Assembly: GCA_963971225.1 (NCBI GenBank)
Contig: OZ020270.1
Coordinates: forward strand, 1,736,001 to 1,800,000
Source of the DNA: Melieria omissa
Taxonomy: Eukaryota > Arthropoda > Insecta > Diptera > Ulidiidae
Length of the DNA: 64,000 nucleotides
Direction: 5' to 3'
A program made the position numbers and the translations under genes. Of this stretch, positions 39,879 through 49,959 are shown one piece after another (position 1 is the first letter of the stretch; each line of letters opens with the position of its first letter). A model generated the notes under the pieces. The model worked only from the letters and a program-made list of their open reading frames with translations, was not told the origin of the DNA and searched no databases.

Positions 39879-41151
39879 GACCTGGGTGGGTTAAAGGACA
39901 AGGAAAGCAGACGGAAATGTGATCTGACGCACTGAAAAACTGATGATGCCCTGTGGTAAGTGTTATGCCTTTACCACAGAGCAGTCAATTTCTCAGTGTC
40001 GAACAGGACCACATGTAGCGCTACTGAAAACGGAGGAAGGAAAAGACAAGACGGGAAAAAAGAACGGGACGGGAAGACGGGAACACAACGCGGACGGAGG
40101 TCGAACTGGCGGACAGCGACTGTAACGGCACTTGCACTGCAGTTTAGCGTTTGCAAGTGCATTACGCGTTTAAATAATTTTAATTTTAATATTTTTTGAT
40201 GTGGCCGCGCGATTTTGGTGGGCCACAACGCGATAGCAGCGACAGACGGACAATACGCGACGCTCTGAACATTTATACGTATGATTAGCACGCGCACACA
40301 CATAAAAACATTAAAAAACCGCGGAGCAACGAAAGGGCACGTCTGCTCACGCGAATTCTTCACACACCGACTTTGTCTTGAACATATGCTGGGTTGCGCA
40401 TAGGAAAGAGGAGAATGAGTAGTGGAATTGTTGCTCGGTTGTTGGCTAACCGTTGAGACCAGAGAAGTGGTCGAAAGTGATCGATTGGGGGAGTGAGTGG
40501 GTTGCGCATTGCCTTTGGGGAGATGAAGCAAAGAGTGGTGGTATTTCTGGCAATATACGCATGTGAAATTTCTTGTACAGTTCTGAATTAGGTGAGATGT
40601 AGCAAGACGGTTTACACAGATCTTGTGCTTTTTCACATATGCTAATCGACTCTGGGGATGACCCTTTTAAAGCTTTGGCAAGTCCGTACGGAATGATTTG
40701 CGTTGCAGAGTTTGCACGCGAAGTCCTTTTTCACTTCAGTGTGAAAATTTGGGGATCTGTGGGGCCGATTTTTGAGGACATTGGAAAACTTGGTAAGCCG
40801 AAAGAAATTCAGCTGTTCCAATACTTCGTATCTGCAGTTCAGGAACTCATTCATCTGTGACCACGGTGGCAGATTCTTTCGGGATGTTAAAGATTGTTCC
40901 CATAAAGCTAGGGTTGCTTCGGGCAATTTGTTTGAGCATATTGAAACGAAAAGGCACTCTGTGCTGTGCGTGAACGCTTTTGCAAGCATACTTTTAGGCA
41001 TGCACTGTGAAGTACGGCGAACTGGTATAATTCGCTTGGTATAGTCCGATATGGCAAGGTTCGCGAGAAATGGGCTGTGCCAGAATGGTCGAGCATTTTC
41101 CAATTAGAAGTTGCAAGAAACTTCGGCGCGATAAGAAAACTAGTATAAAAG
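39188..41151. repeat. Tandem duplication, second (truncated) unit
   Basis: It matches 43644-45607 with a constant offset of 4456 bp. Only about half a dozen differences were seen, for example at 40820, 41105, 39571 and 39235. The copied segment runs across the ends of three unrelated elements (BEL Gag, a solo LTR and a non-LTR element), so it is a duplication of already nested DNA. Confidence 0.9.
40240..41151 (-). pseudogene. BEL #3 Gag and LTR fragment, duplicate copy
   Basis: Second copy of the Gag segment found at 44800-45393. It reads LPEATLALWEQSLTSRKNLP, then KKDFACKLCNANHSVRTCQS and TCVYCQKYHHSLLHLPKG in two frames. 40942-41151 is the left half of the solo LTR. Broken in the same way as the original. 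Confidence 0.82.
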
Positions 41152-41355
41152 GTTGGCGTTTTTCACAATCTGTCCGCCCATGCCAGAGATCTGGAGGTAC
41201 GAGTTCTCGTTGCCAATTTAGGCGTCTCTGGACCTTCGACGAAATGAAGGTGCGTTGAGAGCCTTGATCGATCAACGCTCGCACTTTGAACAACTTTCTT
41301 AAATGTATAATGGACACCAGTGCCGTAGGCTGGTTGAAGGGTTGGTAGTGGGAGC
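41152..41355 (-). pseudogene. BEL #3 retropepsin fragment
   Basis: KVRALIDQGSQRTFISSKVQ reads here, with DQGS at the catalytic loop (compare DQAS in BEL #2). A frame change leads to the glycine-rich ISGMGGQIVKNAN, where the sequence ends at the duplication breakpoint. Upstream is the poly-A end of the non-LTR element. Confidence 0.78.
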
Positions 41356-41432
41356 GTACTTTTTTCTTTTTTTTTTTTAAATACGAGCCAACGCGCAGGG
41401 GAAACCCCTATAAATGCGGGCATTGCGCTGGT

Positions 41433-41765
41433 TCAGGAAGGATATATAGGTTGGGAGAAAGGATGTTGGGTGAAGAATTTATGGACTCTTGCCTGGAATC
41501 CATCAAGATCATAAGTGCTGGGGAAAACATCTGCAGGGAGACCATTCCACAATCGCGCTGTTCGGGCCAGGAACGAACTTTCTCTGTAGTGCGTAGTGCG
41601 CTGGAACATCGTTTCAACGTGGAATGCATGGGCGCCAGTGTTCAAACGGGTTGCCCGGGGGAATACCCGGAGTGATGGCAGCAAGCTGCTCATCTCCACT
41701 GAGCAATTGCCGAAAAAGTAACGGTAAAATAAAACCACACATGCCACGTTTCGACGATGTTCCAA
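41433..41765 (-). pseudogene. Non-LTR Pol C-terminus in shifted frame
   Basis: It reads VACVVLFYRYFFGNCSVEMS, then SSFLARTARLWNGLPADVFP and YDLDGFQARVHKFF. This is the C-terminal tail common to jockey/CR1-type Pol proteins. It overlaps the main frame and is separated from it by a single frame change near 41750, so Pol of this copy is defective at the end. Confidence 0.82.
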
Positions 41766-44334
41766 TAGAGCTGGATGCCCTACTGTCCCCTATAAGTTTA
41801 ATCGCACGGTTTTGCACCCGATCCAGGAGCTCCAAATGGGTTTTTGAAGCCCCTGCCCATAGGTGCGAGTTAAACTCCATTTTAGGTCGGATATAGGTAG
41901 TGTAAATAATGCGGAGATCAGACGGAGTGAAATATTTTTTGCACCGCTTTAGGAAGCCAAGGCACTTGGCTGCTTCTTTCGACACGCCAAAAATATGATC
42001 GTTCCAACGAAGATCGTTCTTAATGGACATGCCCAGAACATCAAGAGCTGCCGATTCCGCAATACCCACACCACCCATAACCAGGGATGTGTTGGGATGT
42101 GGGGAGACTCGTTTGTGGGATAAAAGGCAACATTGGGTCTTGCGGGGATTAAAATCGACCCTGTTCGCTTGACCCCACTTGGAGATTGTTTGTAGGTCGC
42201 TATTAAGTGTGTCATTCATACGGCGCCGTTCTCTCTCAATCTCCACAGAGCTGGGACGCTTTGTGAAAGAGTATGAATGACAAATGGTGCTGTCATCCGC
42301 AAACGAGTAGATGGGATTCTTCGTCGACGACAACAGGTCGTTGATGAAGATCAGGAAGAGGGTTGGAGAAAGGACCGAACCCTGCGGAACTCCCGCGCTA
42401 AGGGAATGCTTTTCCGAGGCTATGCCGTCTACTACAACACGAATAGAGCGATCATAGAGAAAGCTCGTAATCCAACGAGAGAAGGTACTACCGACACCAT
42501 AGGCAATCAATTTTGACACGAGTGCTTTATGCCACACCCGGTCAAAGGCCTTGGAAATATCCAATGCAACAACCTTGCTTTCACCGAGGTTTAAAATGCT
42601 ATGGTTCCATTTCTCGGTGAGTACGGCCATAAGGTCTCCCGTCGATCGTTGTCTACGGAAGCCGTATTGGCGGTCACTTAGCAGTCTATTGTGCTCCAGA
42701 TATTTCACAAGGTTGAAGTTTACAATGCTTTCCATTACTTTGGAAAGCACCGAACAGATTGCTATAGGTCGGTAGTTCGCAGGGTCAGTAGTCTTGCCTT
42801 TTTTAGGAACTGGTTGAACATTTGCTACCTTCCAACATGTCGGAAATACACCTGTGGTGTATGACATGTTGAAAAGTTTGCGTAATGGACAAGCCAGTGA
42901 GGTAGCGCACTTTTGCAAAACAAGGGCTGGAATGCCGTCCGGCCCTGAAGCCTTATTTACATCGAGATTTGCAAGCACTCTTTTAACTACCCGTGTCCGA
43001 AAATGAATTTCTGGCATAGAGCAAGATACGTTCTCGACTACGGGTAGTGGTTGATCGCTGTGGGGCAGGGAGGAATTCTCTGCGAAAATTTTAGCCAACA
43101 AATTAGCGTTATCAACCGAGTGAGTGATGATTTGATCATTGTTAAGAAGAGTTGGAATTGAAGACGATGTTTGGTTCTTCACCCTCTTAACAAATGACCA
43201 AAAGTTCTTACTACCACGCTGGCATTCAAGAACTTTTTTCCTTTGGCGCTGTTCGTGCAGAAACTTTTGGTGCTTTAGGATGGCATTGCATCGATTTCTA
43301 GCCTGTTTACGCAGCTGTTCAGTGGCGGCATTTTTATTTGCCTGCCATGCTCTGAAAGCTTCCTCTTTAGACCTGACAGCAATTCTGCATGTCTCATTAA
43401 ACCAGAGATTGTCTTTAGGTTTAATGCAAATTTTCTTATTAGGGATGACGGACCGCATTCCCAATAATATAATTTCTTCAACCATTTTGGCTGCGGCATT
43501 TATGTTTCTATCTAGAAAACACAATTTCCAATTGAAGTGGGCGAAAAATTCATTAAGTCCACTCCAGTTAGCTTTATCATACATCCACACTAGACGCTTC
43601 GGGGCTAAGGGCGAAGCATTGCGGATAGAAGAGTATGAGAAAGACGCCAAAATGGTGCAATGGTCCGAGTTACCAAGAGGTGCGGGCATTTCAACATCAT
43701 ATTTTTTGTGATGAGAAGTGAGAAAAAGGTCTAGAGTGTTGAGAGCTTGCCCCTCAACGCAGGGGATATGCGTTGGTTCATGCACTATTTGAGTCAAGTT
43801 ATTAGACTCGGCAAAGAGCTCGACAAATAAGCCTTCAGGAGTTGTGTGGCTGGAATGCCGTAGCCAATTGGAATTATGAATATTGAAATCACCAGCAACT
43901 ACAATTTCACTATTCGGATACGATTCCAAAATATGAGAAATAGAATCAGAGAGAAGATCAAACTTGTTATAAGTAAAATCTCTCCCTGAATTCGGGCTTC
44001 TATATAGAAAGCAAAAGTGCAGAATGTGCGAGTGGATATTGAATTTAACCCACATGGAGCTAAATTCGGCATCCGTCGTGTATAGTTGTTGCTGGCACTG
44101 GTACGCAACATTACTGCACACATAAAGGGCAAGACCCCTATGAGGAGAGAATAATGGCAGTAAGTGGTACCCTGGGATGTGGAAATCCAGTGGATCTGCA
44201 TCCTCACACACCTGGGTCTCACTTAGTGCCATTATATGGGGCTTGTGGAGGTTAACGAACGCGTATACAGCAAAAAAATTCGCCCTGAGCCCGCGCACGT
44301 TGCAGAAGGCTATGCGAAATTTATCCAGCACCAT
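41614..44334 (-). CDS. Non-LTR Pol: endonuclease and reverse transcriptase
   Basis: 906 codons from ATG 44334. Residues about 1-230 form an apurinic-type endonuclease: ALSETQVCEDADP, VVAGDFNIHNSNW and the closing LGNSDHCTIL, with the catalytic Glu, Asp/Asn and His seen. The RT follows: VANVQPVPKKGKTTDPANYR, DRQYGFRRQRSTGDLMAVLT, VALDISKAFDRVWHKALVSK, SAGVPQGSVLSPTLFLIFIN and YSFADDSTICHSY with the catalytic FADD. The last part (LDVLGMSIKNDLRWNDHI, then YTTYIRPKMEFNSHLWAG) is the thumb region usual for jockey/CR1-type elements. Near 41750 the frame shifts, and the true C-terminus lies in the frame of 41433-41765. Apart from that shift it is open. Confidence 0.88.
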   Translation of the reverse strand: MVLDKFRIAFCNVRGLRANFFAVYAFVNLHKPHIMALSETQVCEDADPLDFHIPGYHLLPLFSPHRGLALYVCSNVAYQCQQQLYTTDAEFSSMWVKFNIHSHILHFCFLYRSPNSGRDFTYNKFDLLSDSISHILESYPNSEIVVAGDFNIHNSNWLRHSSHTTPEGLFVELFAESNNLTQIVHEPTHIPCVEGQALNTLDLFLTSHHKKYDVEMPAPLGNSDHCTILASFSYSSIRNASPLAPKRLVWMYDKANWSGLNEFFAHFNWKLCFLDRNINAAAKMVEEIILLGMRSVIPNKKICIKPKDNLWFNETCRIAVRSKEEAFRAWQANKNAATEQLRKQARNRCNAILKHQKFLHEQRQRKKVLECQRGSKNFWSFVKRVKNQTSSSIPTLLNNDQIITHSVDNANLLAKIFAENSSLPHSDQPLPVVENVSCSMPEIHFRTRVVKRVLANLDVNKASGPDGIPALVLQKCATSLACPLRKLFNMSYTTGVFPTCWKVANVQPVPKKGKTTDPANYRPIAICSVLSKVMESIVNFNLVKYLEHNRLLSDRQYGFRRQRSTGDLMAVLTEKWNHSILNLGESKVVALDISKAFDRVWHKALVSKLIAYGVGSTFSRWITSFLYDRSIRVVVDGIASEKHSLSAGVPQGSVLSPTLFLIFINDLLSSTKNPIYSFADDSTICHSYSFTKRPSSVEIERERRRMNDTLNSDLQTISKWGQANRVDFNPRKTQCCLLSHKRVSPHPNTSLVMGGVGIAESAALDVLGMSIKNDLRWNDHIFGVSKEAAKCLGFLKRCKKYFTPSDLRIIYTTYIRPKMEFNSHLWAGASKTHLELLDRVQNRAIKLIGDSRASSSIGTSSKRGMCGFILPLLFRQLLSGDEQLAAITPGIPPGNPFEHWRPCIPR

Positions 44335-45607
44335 GACCTGGGTGGGTTAAAGGACAAGGAAAGCAGACGGAAATGTGATCTGACGCACTGAAAAACTGAT
44401 GATGCCCTGTGGTAAGTGTTATGCCTTTACCACAGAGCAGTCAATTTCTCAGTGTCGAACAGGACCACATGTAGCGCTACTGAAAACGGAGGAAGGAAAA
44501 GACAAGACGGGAAAAAAGAACGGGACGGGAAGACGGGAACACAACGCGGACGGAGGTCGAACTGGCGGACAGCGACTGTAACGGCACTTGCACTGCAGTT
44601 TAGCGTTTGCAAGTGCATTACGCGTTTAAATAATTTTAATTTTAATATTTTTTGATGTGGCCGCGCGATTTTGGTGGGCCACAACGCGATAGCAGCGACA
44701 GACGGACAATACGCGACGCTCTGAACATTTATACGTATGATTAGCACGCGCACACACATAAAAACATTAAAAAACCGCGGAGCAACGAAAGGGCACGTCT
44801 GCTCACGCGAATTCTTCACACACCGACTTTGTCTTGAACATATGCTGGGTTGCGCATAGGAAAGAGGAGAATGAGTAGTGGAATTGTTGCTCGGTTGTTG
44901 GCTAACCGTTGAGACCAGAGAAGTGGTCGAAAGTGATCGATTGGGGGAGTGAGTGGGTTGCGCATTGCCTTTGGGGAGATGAAGCAAAGAGTGGTGGTAT
45001 TTCTGGCAATATACGCATGTGAAATTTCTTGTACAGTTCTGAATTAGGTGAGATGTAGCAAGACGGTTTACACAGATCTTGTGCTTTTTCACATATGCTA
45101 ATCGACTCTGGGGATGACCCTTTTAAAGCTTTGGCAAGTCCGTACGGAATGATTTGCGTTGCAGAGTTTGCACGCGAAGTCCTTTTTCACTTCAGTGTGA
45201 AAATTTGGGGATCTGTGGGGCCGATTTTTGAGGACATTGGAAAACTTGGTAAGCCGAAAGAAATTCAGCTGTTCCACTACTTCGTATCTGCAGTTCAGGA
45301 ACTCATTCATCTGTGACCACGGTGGCAGATTCTTTCGGGATGTTAAAGATTGTTCCCATAAAGCTAGGGTTGCTTCGGGCAATTTGTTTGAGCATATTGA
45401 AACGAAAAGGCACTCTGTGCTGTGCGTGAACGCTTTTGCAAGCATACTTTTAGGCATGCACTGTGAAGTACGGCGAACTGGTATAATTCGCTTGGTATAG
45501 TCCGATATGGCAAGGTTCGCGAGAAATGGGCTGTGCCAGAATGGTCGAGCATTTTCCAATTGGAAGTTGCAAGAAACTTCGGCGCGATAAGAAAACTAGT
45601 ATAAAAG
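43644..45607. repeat. Tandem duplication, matching part of first unit
   Basis: Partner of 39188-41151. The full unit is 41152-45607 (4456 bp). The neighbouring copy keeps only 1964 bp of it. The junction at 41151/41152 falls inside the solo LTR just after its TATAAAAG box. Confidence 0.9.
44800..45393 (-). pseudogene. BEL #3 Gag zinc-knuckle part
   Basis: Two overlapping frames on the - strand carry LPPWSQMNEFLNCRYEVVEQ, KKDFACKLCNANHSVRTCQS and, after a frame change near 45097, HKICVNRLATSHLIQNC and CVYCQKYHHSLLHLPKG. This Cys/His array matches BEL #2 at 2220-2420. A Ser/Thr/Gln-rich linker follows and is cut by the non-LTR insertion. Confidence 0.82.
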
Positions 45608-45800
45608 CAGCAGTGTGCAGCGCAGGGAGTCAAGTCTGTGTTGAGCAAGCAATGGGGGAAACATGCAATAGTAGTAGAACAAGTGTAAATTTGTAAATAA
45701 AGCGATTGTTAGTTTTGACTACGTTGCGCTGAATAACTGAAGTTGTTTTATTTTCAAACACAATCAAACGAACCTGGGAAAACTTGAGATTTTCGTAACA
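45398..45800 (+). mobile_element. Solo LTR (403 bp), ATAT duplication
   Basis: It starts TGAAACGAAAAGG and ends TTTTCGTAACA, flanked by ATAT (45394-45397 and 45801-45804). TATAAAAGC at about 45600 and AATAAAG at about 45697 place the sense strand on +. Layout and end sequence resemble the mdg3-like LTRs at 49522 and 61533, but the interior differs. It splits the BEL #3 Gag, whose frame is in phase when LTR and one ATAT are taken out. Confidence 0.8.
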
Positions 45801-46095
45801 ATATATATACCAACAGCGGATCCCAATTGTCAGTGTCTACGGCCTGAGACTTGAGAATAGACGGACAACTGTTTATAGAATTCTGGATCCGCTGTAGTGC
45901 CTCACTACTTTCGGTGTAGGCAGGAGCGATATTCCATAAGGACCTAATTTGGTTGTCAAGGAGGATGCGTTTGTTCTCATAGCGGGATCTTAGGGCTTCC
46001 CACGCTAGTCTGAAATTCTCATCGGTTAATGCGTATTGTTTAACAATAGCTTCAACTACAACGCGACGCAGTTGTGCGCAGGCACGTCTCTCCGC
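45801..46095 (-). pseudogene. BEL #3 Gag, DUF1759-like part
   Basis: The - strand reads VVVEAIVKQYALTDENFRLA, WEALRSRYENKRILLDNQIR and DTDNWDPLLVYI, the typical helical Gag domain of BEL elements. It is too short for a start codon and was found by reading the frame directly. It runs into the ATAT target of the solo LTR and resumes at 45393 with CSNKLPEATLALWEQ in phase once the insert is removed. Confidence 0.8.
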
Positions 46096-46453
46096 CGCAC
46101 GCGACTATGTCGCTGTATACGCTGTCATATGGTACTGCATTATTTACAAAAAATTGAACTACGCTGAGCTGTGCTGCGTGTGCGGCCTGCGTGCCCGTAT
46201 ACGCCTAGGCTAAGTGTGGGAATGCAGCGGGAGAAATGCTGCATACCTATTTACTGCACTAGAGATTTTGCTGCTTCGGCAGCGAAGGTCGTACAAAAGA
46301 GTAGCGGGATTGCTTACTGCACTGCGCTGTTGTGTACTTGGGTAAATATGCACGATAAGCGTACAGTGGCGGAGTACCAGATTTTATTTTGGATTTTCGG
46401 GTTTAATATATGCATGTGTTGTGTTAGAACGTGTTATGTATATTTCGAAAATA
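46096..46453. other. Unassigned sequence
   Basis: About 360 bp rich in GC dinucleotides at first and AT-rich later, with a partly open + strand frame lacking known motifs. Nothing recognisable. Confidence 0.4.
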
Positions 46454-46455
46454 TA

Positions 46456-46940
46456 CGTGGGCAGTCCGATAAGTACTTAGCCTCACCGCCCGATGGTGCC
46501 ACTATCGTAAGAGAAATTTACTATCGTGTAATACATCCTCGTAGATGGCTACTGTCAAAATTTCAGCCATATTGGATTTGTAGTTTTGTTTTGACCGCGT
46601 GTGGAAACGAACGTGTCCGCGGATTTTAGAAAAATGGAAAAAGAGTAATATCGGTCGGTGATTCGCCAAATTGGTCGCATTAGGCTACGAACAGCTGCCC
46701 CATCCACCGTATTCTCCAGATTTGGCCCCGTGTGACTTCTTTTTGTTTCCAAACTTGAAAAAGTCACTCGCCGGGCAGAAATTTGATTCGAATGAGGAGG
46801 TTATCGCCGCCACGGAGGCCTCCAGAAAACGTATTTATCAGACGGGTGAAAGAAGTTGGAGCATCGCTGGGTCAAGTGTATCGAGTTGAAAGGAGACTAC
46901 GTTGAGAAATAAATCGCCACTTTTCCAAAGTTTTCGTTTT
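46456..46940 (+). mobile_element. Mariner deletion derivative, right end missing
   Basis: The left end CGTGGGCAGTCCGATAAGTA follows TA at 46454-46455. The transposase start MEKE and YRSVIR (with a TAA between) is fused directly to the transposase C-terminus after a large internal deletion. The matching right TIR was not found, so the right limit is approximate. A different mariner lineage from the other copies in the window. Confidence 0.7.
46634..46889 (+). pseudogene. Mariner transposase remnant
   Basis: After the fused N-terminus the frame reads GYEQLPHPPYSPDLAPCDFF, which holds the third catalytic Asp of mariner, and LFPNLKKSLAGQKF. It ends after a frame change near 46850. The first two catalytic Asp residues are deleted. 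Confidence 0.75.
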
Positions 46941-47064
46941 TCTTAATTTTCGTTAATATTTCGATTATCTTTGTGGGCCCAGTGCCCGCGAATGGGGATC
47001 TCCTTTCTGGAGCTGTATGTCCGCTGCTGTGTTGTTGTAAATTCTCGGTTCGCGGCGGAGCGGA

Positions 47065-47265
47065 TAAAAGATAAGGCGGGTCAGTTCGGGTTGGGTGATC
47101 TTCATTGGGTGACAAGTGACAGAGAATACAAGAAACATTAAACGATACGAACGGCCGCAGCCGGGGAGCAGAAAATAGGGGGAACATTAGCACAAGAGGA
47201 GAAGGAAAGATTGGGATTAGTGATGGGATCAAGGGGATCACTAAATACAGCACAGTAAATCTGAA
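47065..47265. repeat. Dispersed repeat, copy of 38341-38535
   Basis: It shares GGGTCAGTTCGGGTTG, AAACGATACGAA, GCCGGGGAGCAG, GAAGGAAAGATT and ATCACTAAATACAGCACAGT with 38341-38535, with small indels. No coding. Possibly part of an LTR or leader of a retrotransposon. Confidence 0.55.
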
Positions 47266-47637
47266 CAATAACTTTGTTATGTTTATAACTTGATCTCTGA
47301 ATTGCAATACTGATAAATGTACAACAATATGCCTTATTTGAGTATAAAAAATGTATTTATGTTTTTGATACATAAATCTATATATTTGTGCATATAACAT
47401 TGCAATAAAAATCTACAACCACGCATTTTGGCAATGTATGCGTGAAAAACACTGCACAAAATTAAGGCGTAAAGTTTTTTAGCTCTAATATTTAACTTTA
47501 CAAATATTCCAACGTTCAAATATCAAAGCCGGACGGACAAATAACGGACAGGTATAACAGGGACTAAAACAAAGGAAAAGAAAAAATGTGTATTTCCCAT
47601 TCAACCCTTAACATTTTCTGATTTACATGAATACTCA

Positions 47638-48490
47638 GTGTACACCAAAACGCAAATATTCGCAGTATGCGAGCCGCAAACGAGCGTGAAGTTGCTTGCG
47701 TGAAGTCTGACACGACACCAATGACTAGATGACGCGAAACTGAGAGGAGTCACGGTTGCTAATTCGGTCAAACCAGGCCCCAGAGTCGCAAATTTGGACA
47801 AACCAGGCCCCAGAGTTGGTTAGGGTTCGTACAGCAAATTCTCCATACAAAAGCCACGGCAAGGGCTGCTGGTGCGTTCGAAGTTTATTTGCAAATAAAA
47901 TAATTGTTTTTTGTTTTCTTTCATTCTCTAGTACGTTTATAGGAAATTGATTGCAAAAAAACGTTATTGCTGAAAAACGTCATAAGTATGTTTCAACGTG
48001 TTTTAATATGATTTTACTTCAGTTTTTGCTGACTGCCCTCAAAGCCTTTACGTTTGAATTTCTTGAGTTGCACCTCTGCGTTTTAAAAGAGTTAACTGTT
48101 TCTTGCTGCACTAGAAACGGCAAACTCAATGAGACATGAACTGAAGGAAAAATAAACCGAATATCTGCTGACTTTAGCGTTTAAATTAATTTATTTCTGC
48201 TTTTTGTTGGTACGGGTTACAATCAAAATTACTTAGACCAGTAAAACAAGGTGGTTCGCAACGCTATATTTACAGCAAATAAGAAAAGTTATCACTTTAA
48301 GATGCAAACAATTGACTGGTAACTGGTGCTGTGCGAATGTTTGGGTAAAAAAACCCGTACACTATCGGACGATCGGAAAAAGACAAAAAGTGGTCTCAAA
48401 ATCATTTCCCCTCTCAGTTTCGCGTCAAGTAGTCACTGACCACACTGAAGCTGCGCTCGAAGCTTCGCTGCTTTGTATTCGTATACGCAG
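47638..48490. repeat. Imperfect inverted repeat, possible MITE
   Basis: GACGCGAAACTGAGAGGAG at about 47729 is inverted at about 48410 (CCCTCTCAGTTTCGCGTC), and weaker similarity extends outward to CAGTGTAC near 47637 and GTTGCCACT near 48497. Inside lies a 30-bp direct repeat (CAAACCAGGCCCCAGAGT at 47769 and 47799). No protein. The exact ends and the duplication are unclear. Confidence 0.4.
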
Positions 48491-48497
48491 TGTTGCC

Positions 48498-48850
48498 ACT
48501 TAAAAACATTTTTTCCGACCAAACTTCTGACCAAATCCGACCTCAACCGACCAAATTAAAAATTTGTGTTATTTCTAAAGTCATTTTTAAATTACAATTT
48601 TTTTTGGTTTTAATAAATTTTGTGTACTAATGAAATGATGTAACAAATGGGCATAAAAACAGGGTGCCACAGTAACAGGGGGCTTTCAAATTCGTTGCCA
48701 AAGTTAAGATTTACTAAATCTTCATACCACAATGAAATTACTTTTTTGTTTGCATTAAAAAATGAATTTTTTATGTATTTTTTCTAATGAATTAATATAA
48801 TTTATTGATTCATACGTAATTTTTTACCAAAAAAAGTTAAAAAGCTAAAA
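48498..48850. other. AT-rich unassigned sequence
   Basis: Nothing recognisable apart from short CCGACCAAA-type direct repeats near 48518-48560. Confidence 0.4.
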
Positions 48851-49190
48851 AAGTTATATTTTTTCAAAATCGCTATCTACACTGGAAGGAATGTCTAATA
48901 ATGAAATCATTTCTAAGCTATAAGTATCTGTAAGTTCTTTTTATGATCTTACAGATCTCATAGATGAAATAACTGGATCGGAAGAGACTGCTTACATGTT
49001 GAAAAGGTCTTCATTTTGTCTAGATCGTGATATTTTGCAAGTGTTCATAAATCTACACCCTTTGTATTCCTTATTTTTGCATTCTTGAGCTTCTTCACAC
49101 AACTCCCCTATTGGTGAGCACTGGTATTCTATTAAATCCTTTCCATGTGCTACAATTTTATGTACCGTAGGAGTAAGTTTCTTCTCTGAT
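48850..49190 (-). pseudogene. Second Transib transposase relic (C-terminal part)
   Basis: On the - strand one frame reads PTVHKIVAHGKDLIEYQCSP, then IGELCEEAQECKNKEYK, RSRQNEDLFNM, a stop, and VSSDPVISSM. It has the same block order as 7669-8298 (VHK...HG, PIG, acidic E-rich helix, EDL, SSDP) and differs enough to be another lineage. The Glu in QECKNK matches the third catalytic acid position. Only about 100 codons are recognisable and terminal repeats were not found. Confidence 0.68.
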
Positions 49191-49521
49191 TAACTCAATC
49201 GAGGCTGCAATCGAGACTGCTAAGTTTCAGAAAATAAATGGACTGCGCACAGTATCGCGAGTCCATAGTAGCGAGGGACAAAACTATAAGGAATAGTCGT
49301 ACGACAATAAAATTTTGCACGCATAATTTTGTTATAAAGAGAAGTTAATGCGCCAAAAATTACTTCAATCGCCCCAACATAACAACATACAAATACGATT
49401 GTAATGAAAAAAGGAAATATTACAAAAACTACAAATATCTGTGCATATTTATGCGCACCTAAGTAATTTCAAACCCAAATAGAAAATAATTATACCTTTT
49501 ATTAAATTCAGTAAAGCATAT
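49191..49521. other. AT-rich sequence left of the mdg3-like element
   Basis: No open frame or element recognised. It continues in 55347-55783 on the other side of the retrotransposon. Confidence 0.4.
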
Positions 49522-49948
49522 TGTTACGAATACTAGTTCTAGTGGGCTGATACGTATCACTGGAGTGTGAAATTTGAAAATAAAACAACTTTAGTTACCC
49601 AAACGCAGTCAATACAAACCAACAATCACTTTATTTCACAGATTTACACTTCACTGTCTTTACACTGAATTATTTGCTTAATTACTCCGTGTGGCACCTT
49701 CACTAGTCAAAATCAGACTGACTCGCTGCGCCGCATCCGGCTGCCTTTTATACCTGTCCGGCCATCGCGCAGATCGTTCTCGCACATTCCGGAGTGGACT
49801 AAAGGTTTCCATGATGATCGCGACCATCATTGCCAGGTTGGACTAAAAGTTTCCCTTATTATCGCGGTCATCATTGCCAGGTTGAATTATGGCACGGCGC
49901 GTAGCGACAGGGTTGCTTTGCACAGCGACAGACTGTCTAATCGTTACA
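49522..49948 (-). repeat. mdg3-like 3' LTR (427 bp)
   Basis: On the + strand it runs from TGTTACGAATACTAG to TCGTTACA. It matches 54891-55346 except for about 29 bp that are extra in the other LTR and scattered substitutions. Confidence 0.9.
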
Positions 49949-49959
49949 CTGCCCACCAC

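Larger units (their letters stand above)
41360..44750 (-). mobile_element. Non-LTR retrotransposon (jockey/CR1-like) with poly-A tail
   Basis: An endonuclease plus RT gene on the - strand ends in an A-rich tail at 41378-41360 and is inserted in the BEL #3 Gag-protease linker. The 5' limit is approximate. About 400 bp of GC-rich leader precede the ATG at 44334. I could not find a target-site duplication. No ORF1 (Gag-like) frame is present, so the copy is probably 5'-truncated. Confidence 0.85.
41152..46095 (-). mobile_element. BEL/Pao retrotransposon #3 (Gag and protease part), nested
   Basis: On the - strand, BEL Gag (46095-45801 and 45393 to about 44800) and the retropepsin start (41355-41152) belong to one element. 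It is interrupted by a solo LTR (45398-45800, ATAT duplication) and by a non-LTR element (about 44750 to 41360). After the protease glycine-rich loop the sequence jumps to the duplicate at 41151. The Pol part is missing. Confidence 0.78.

Noticed and set aside
47756..47950. Short + strand frame with a 30-bp direct repeat
   Set aside because: The repeat is real, but the frame has no domain or start context. It is listed only as part of the inverted repeat.
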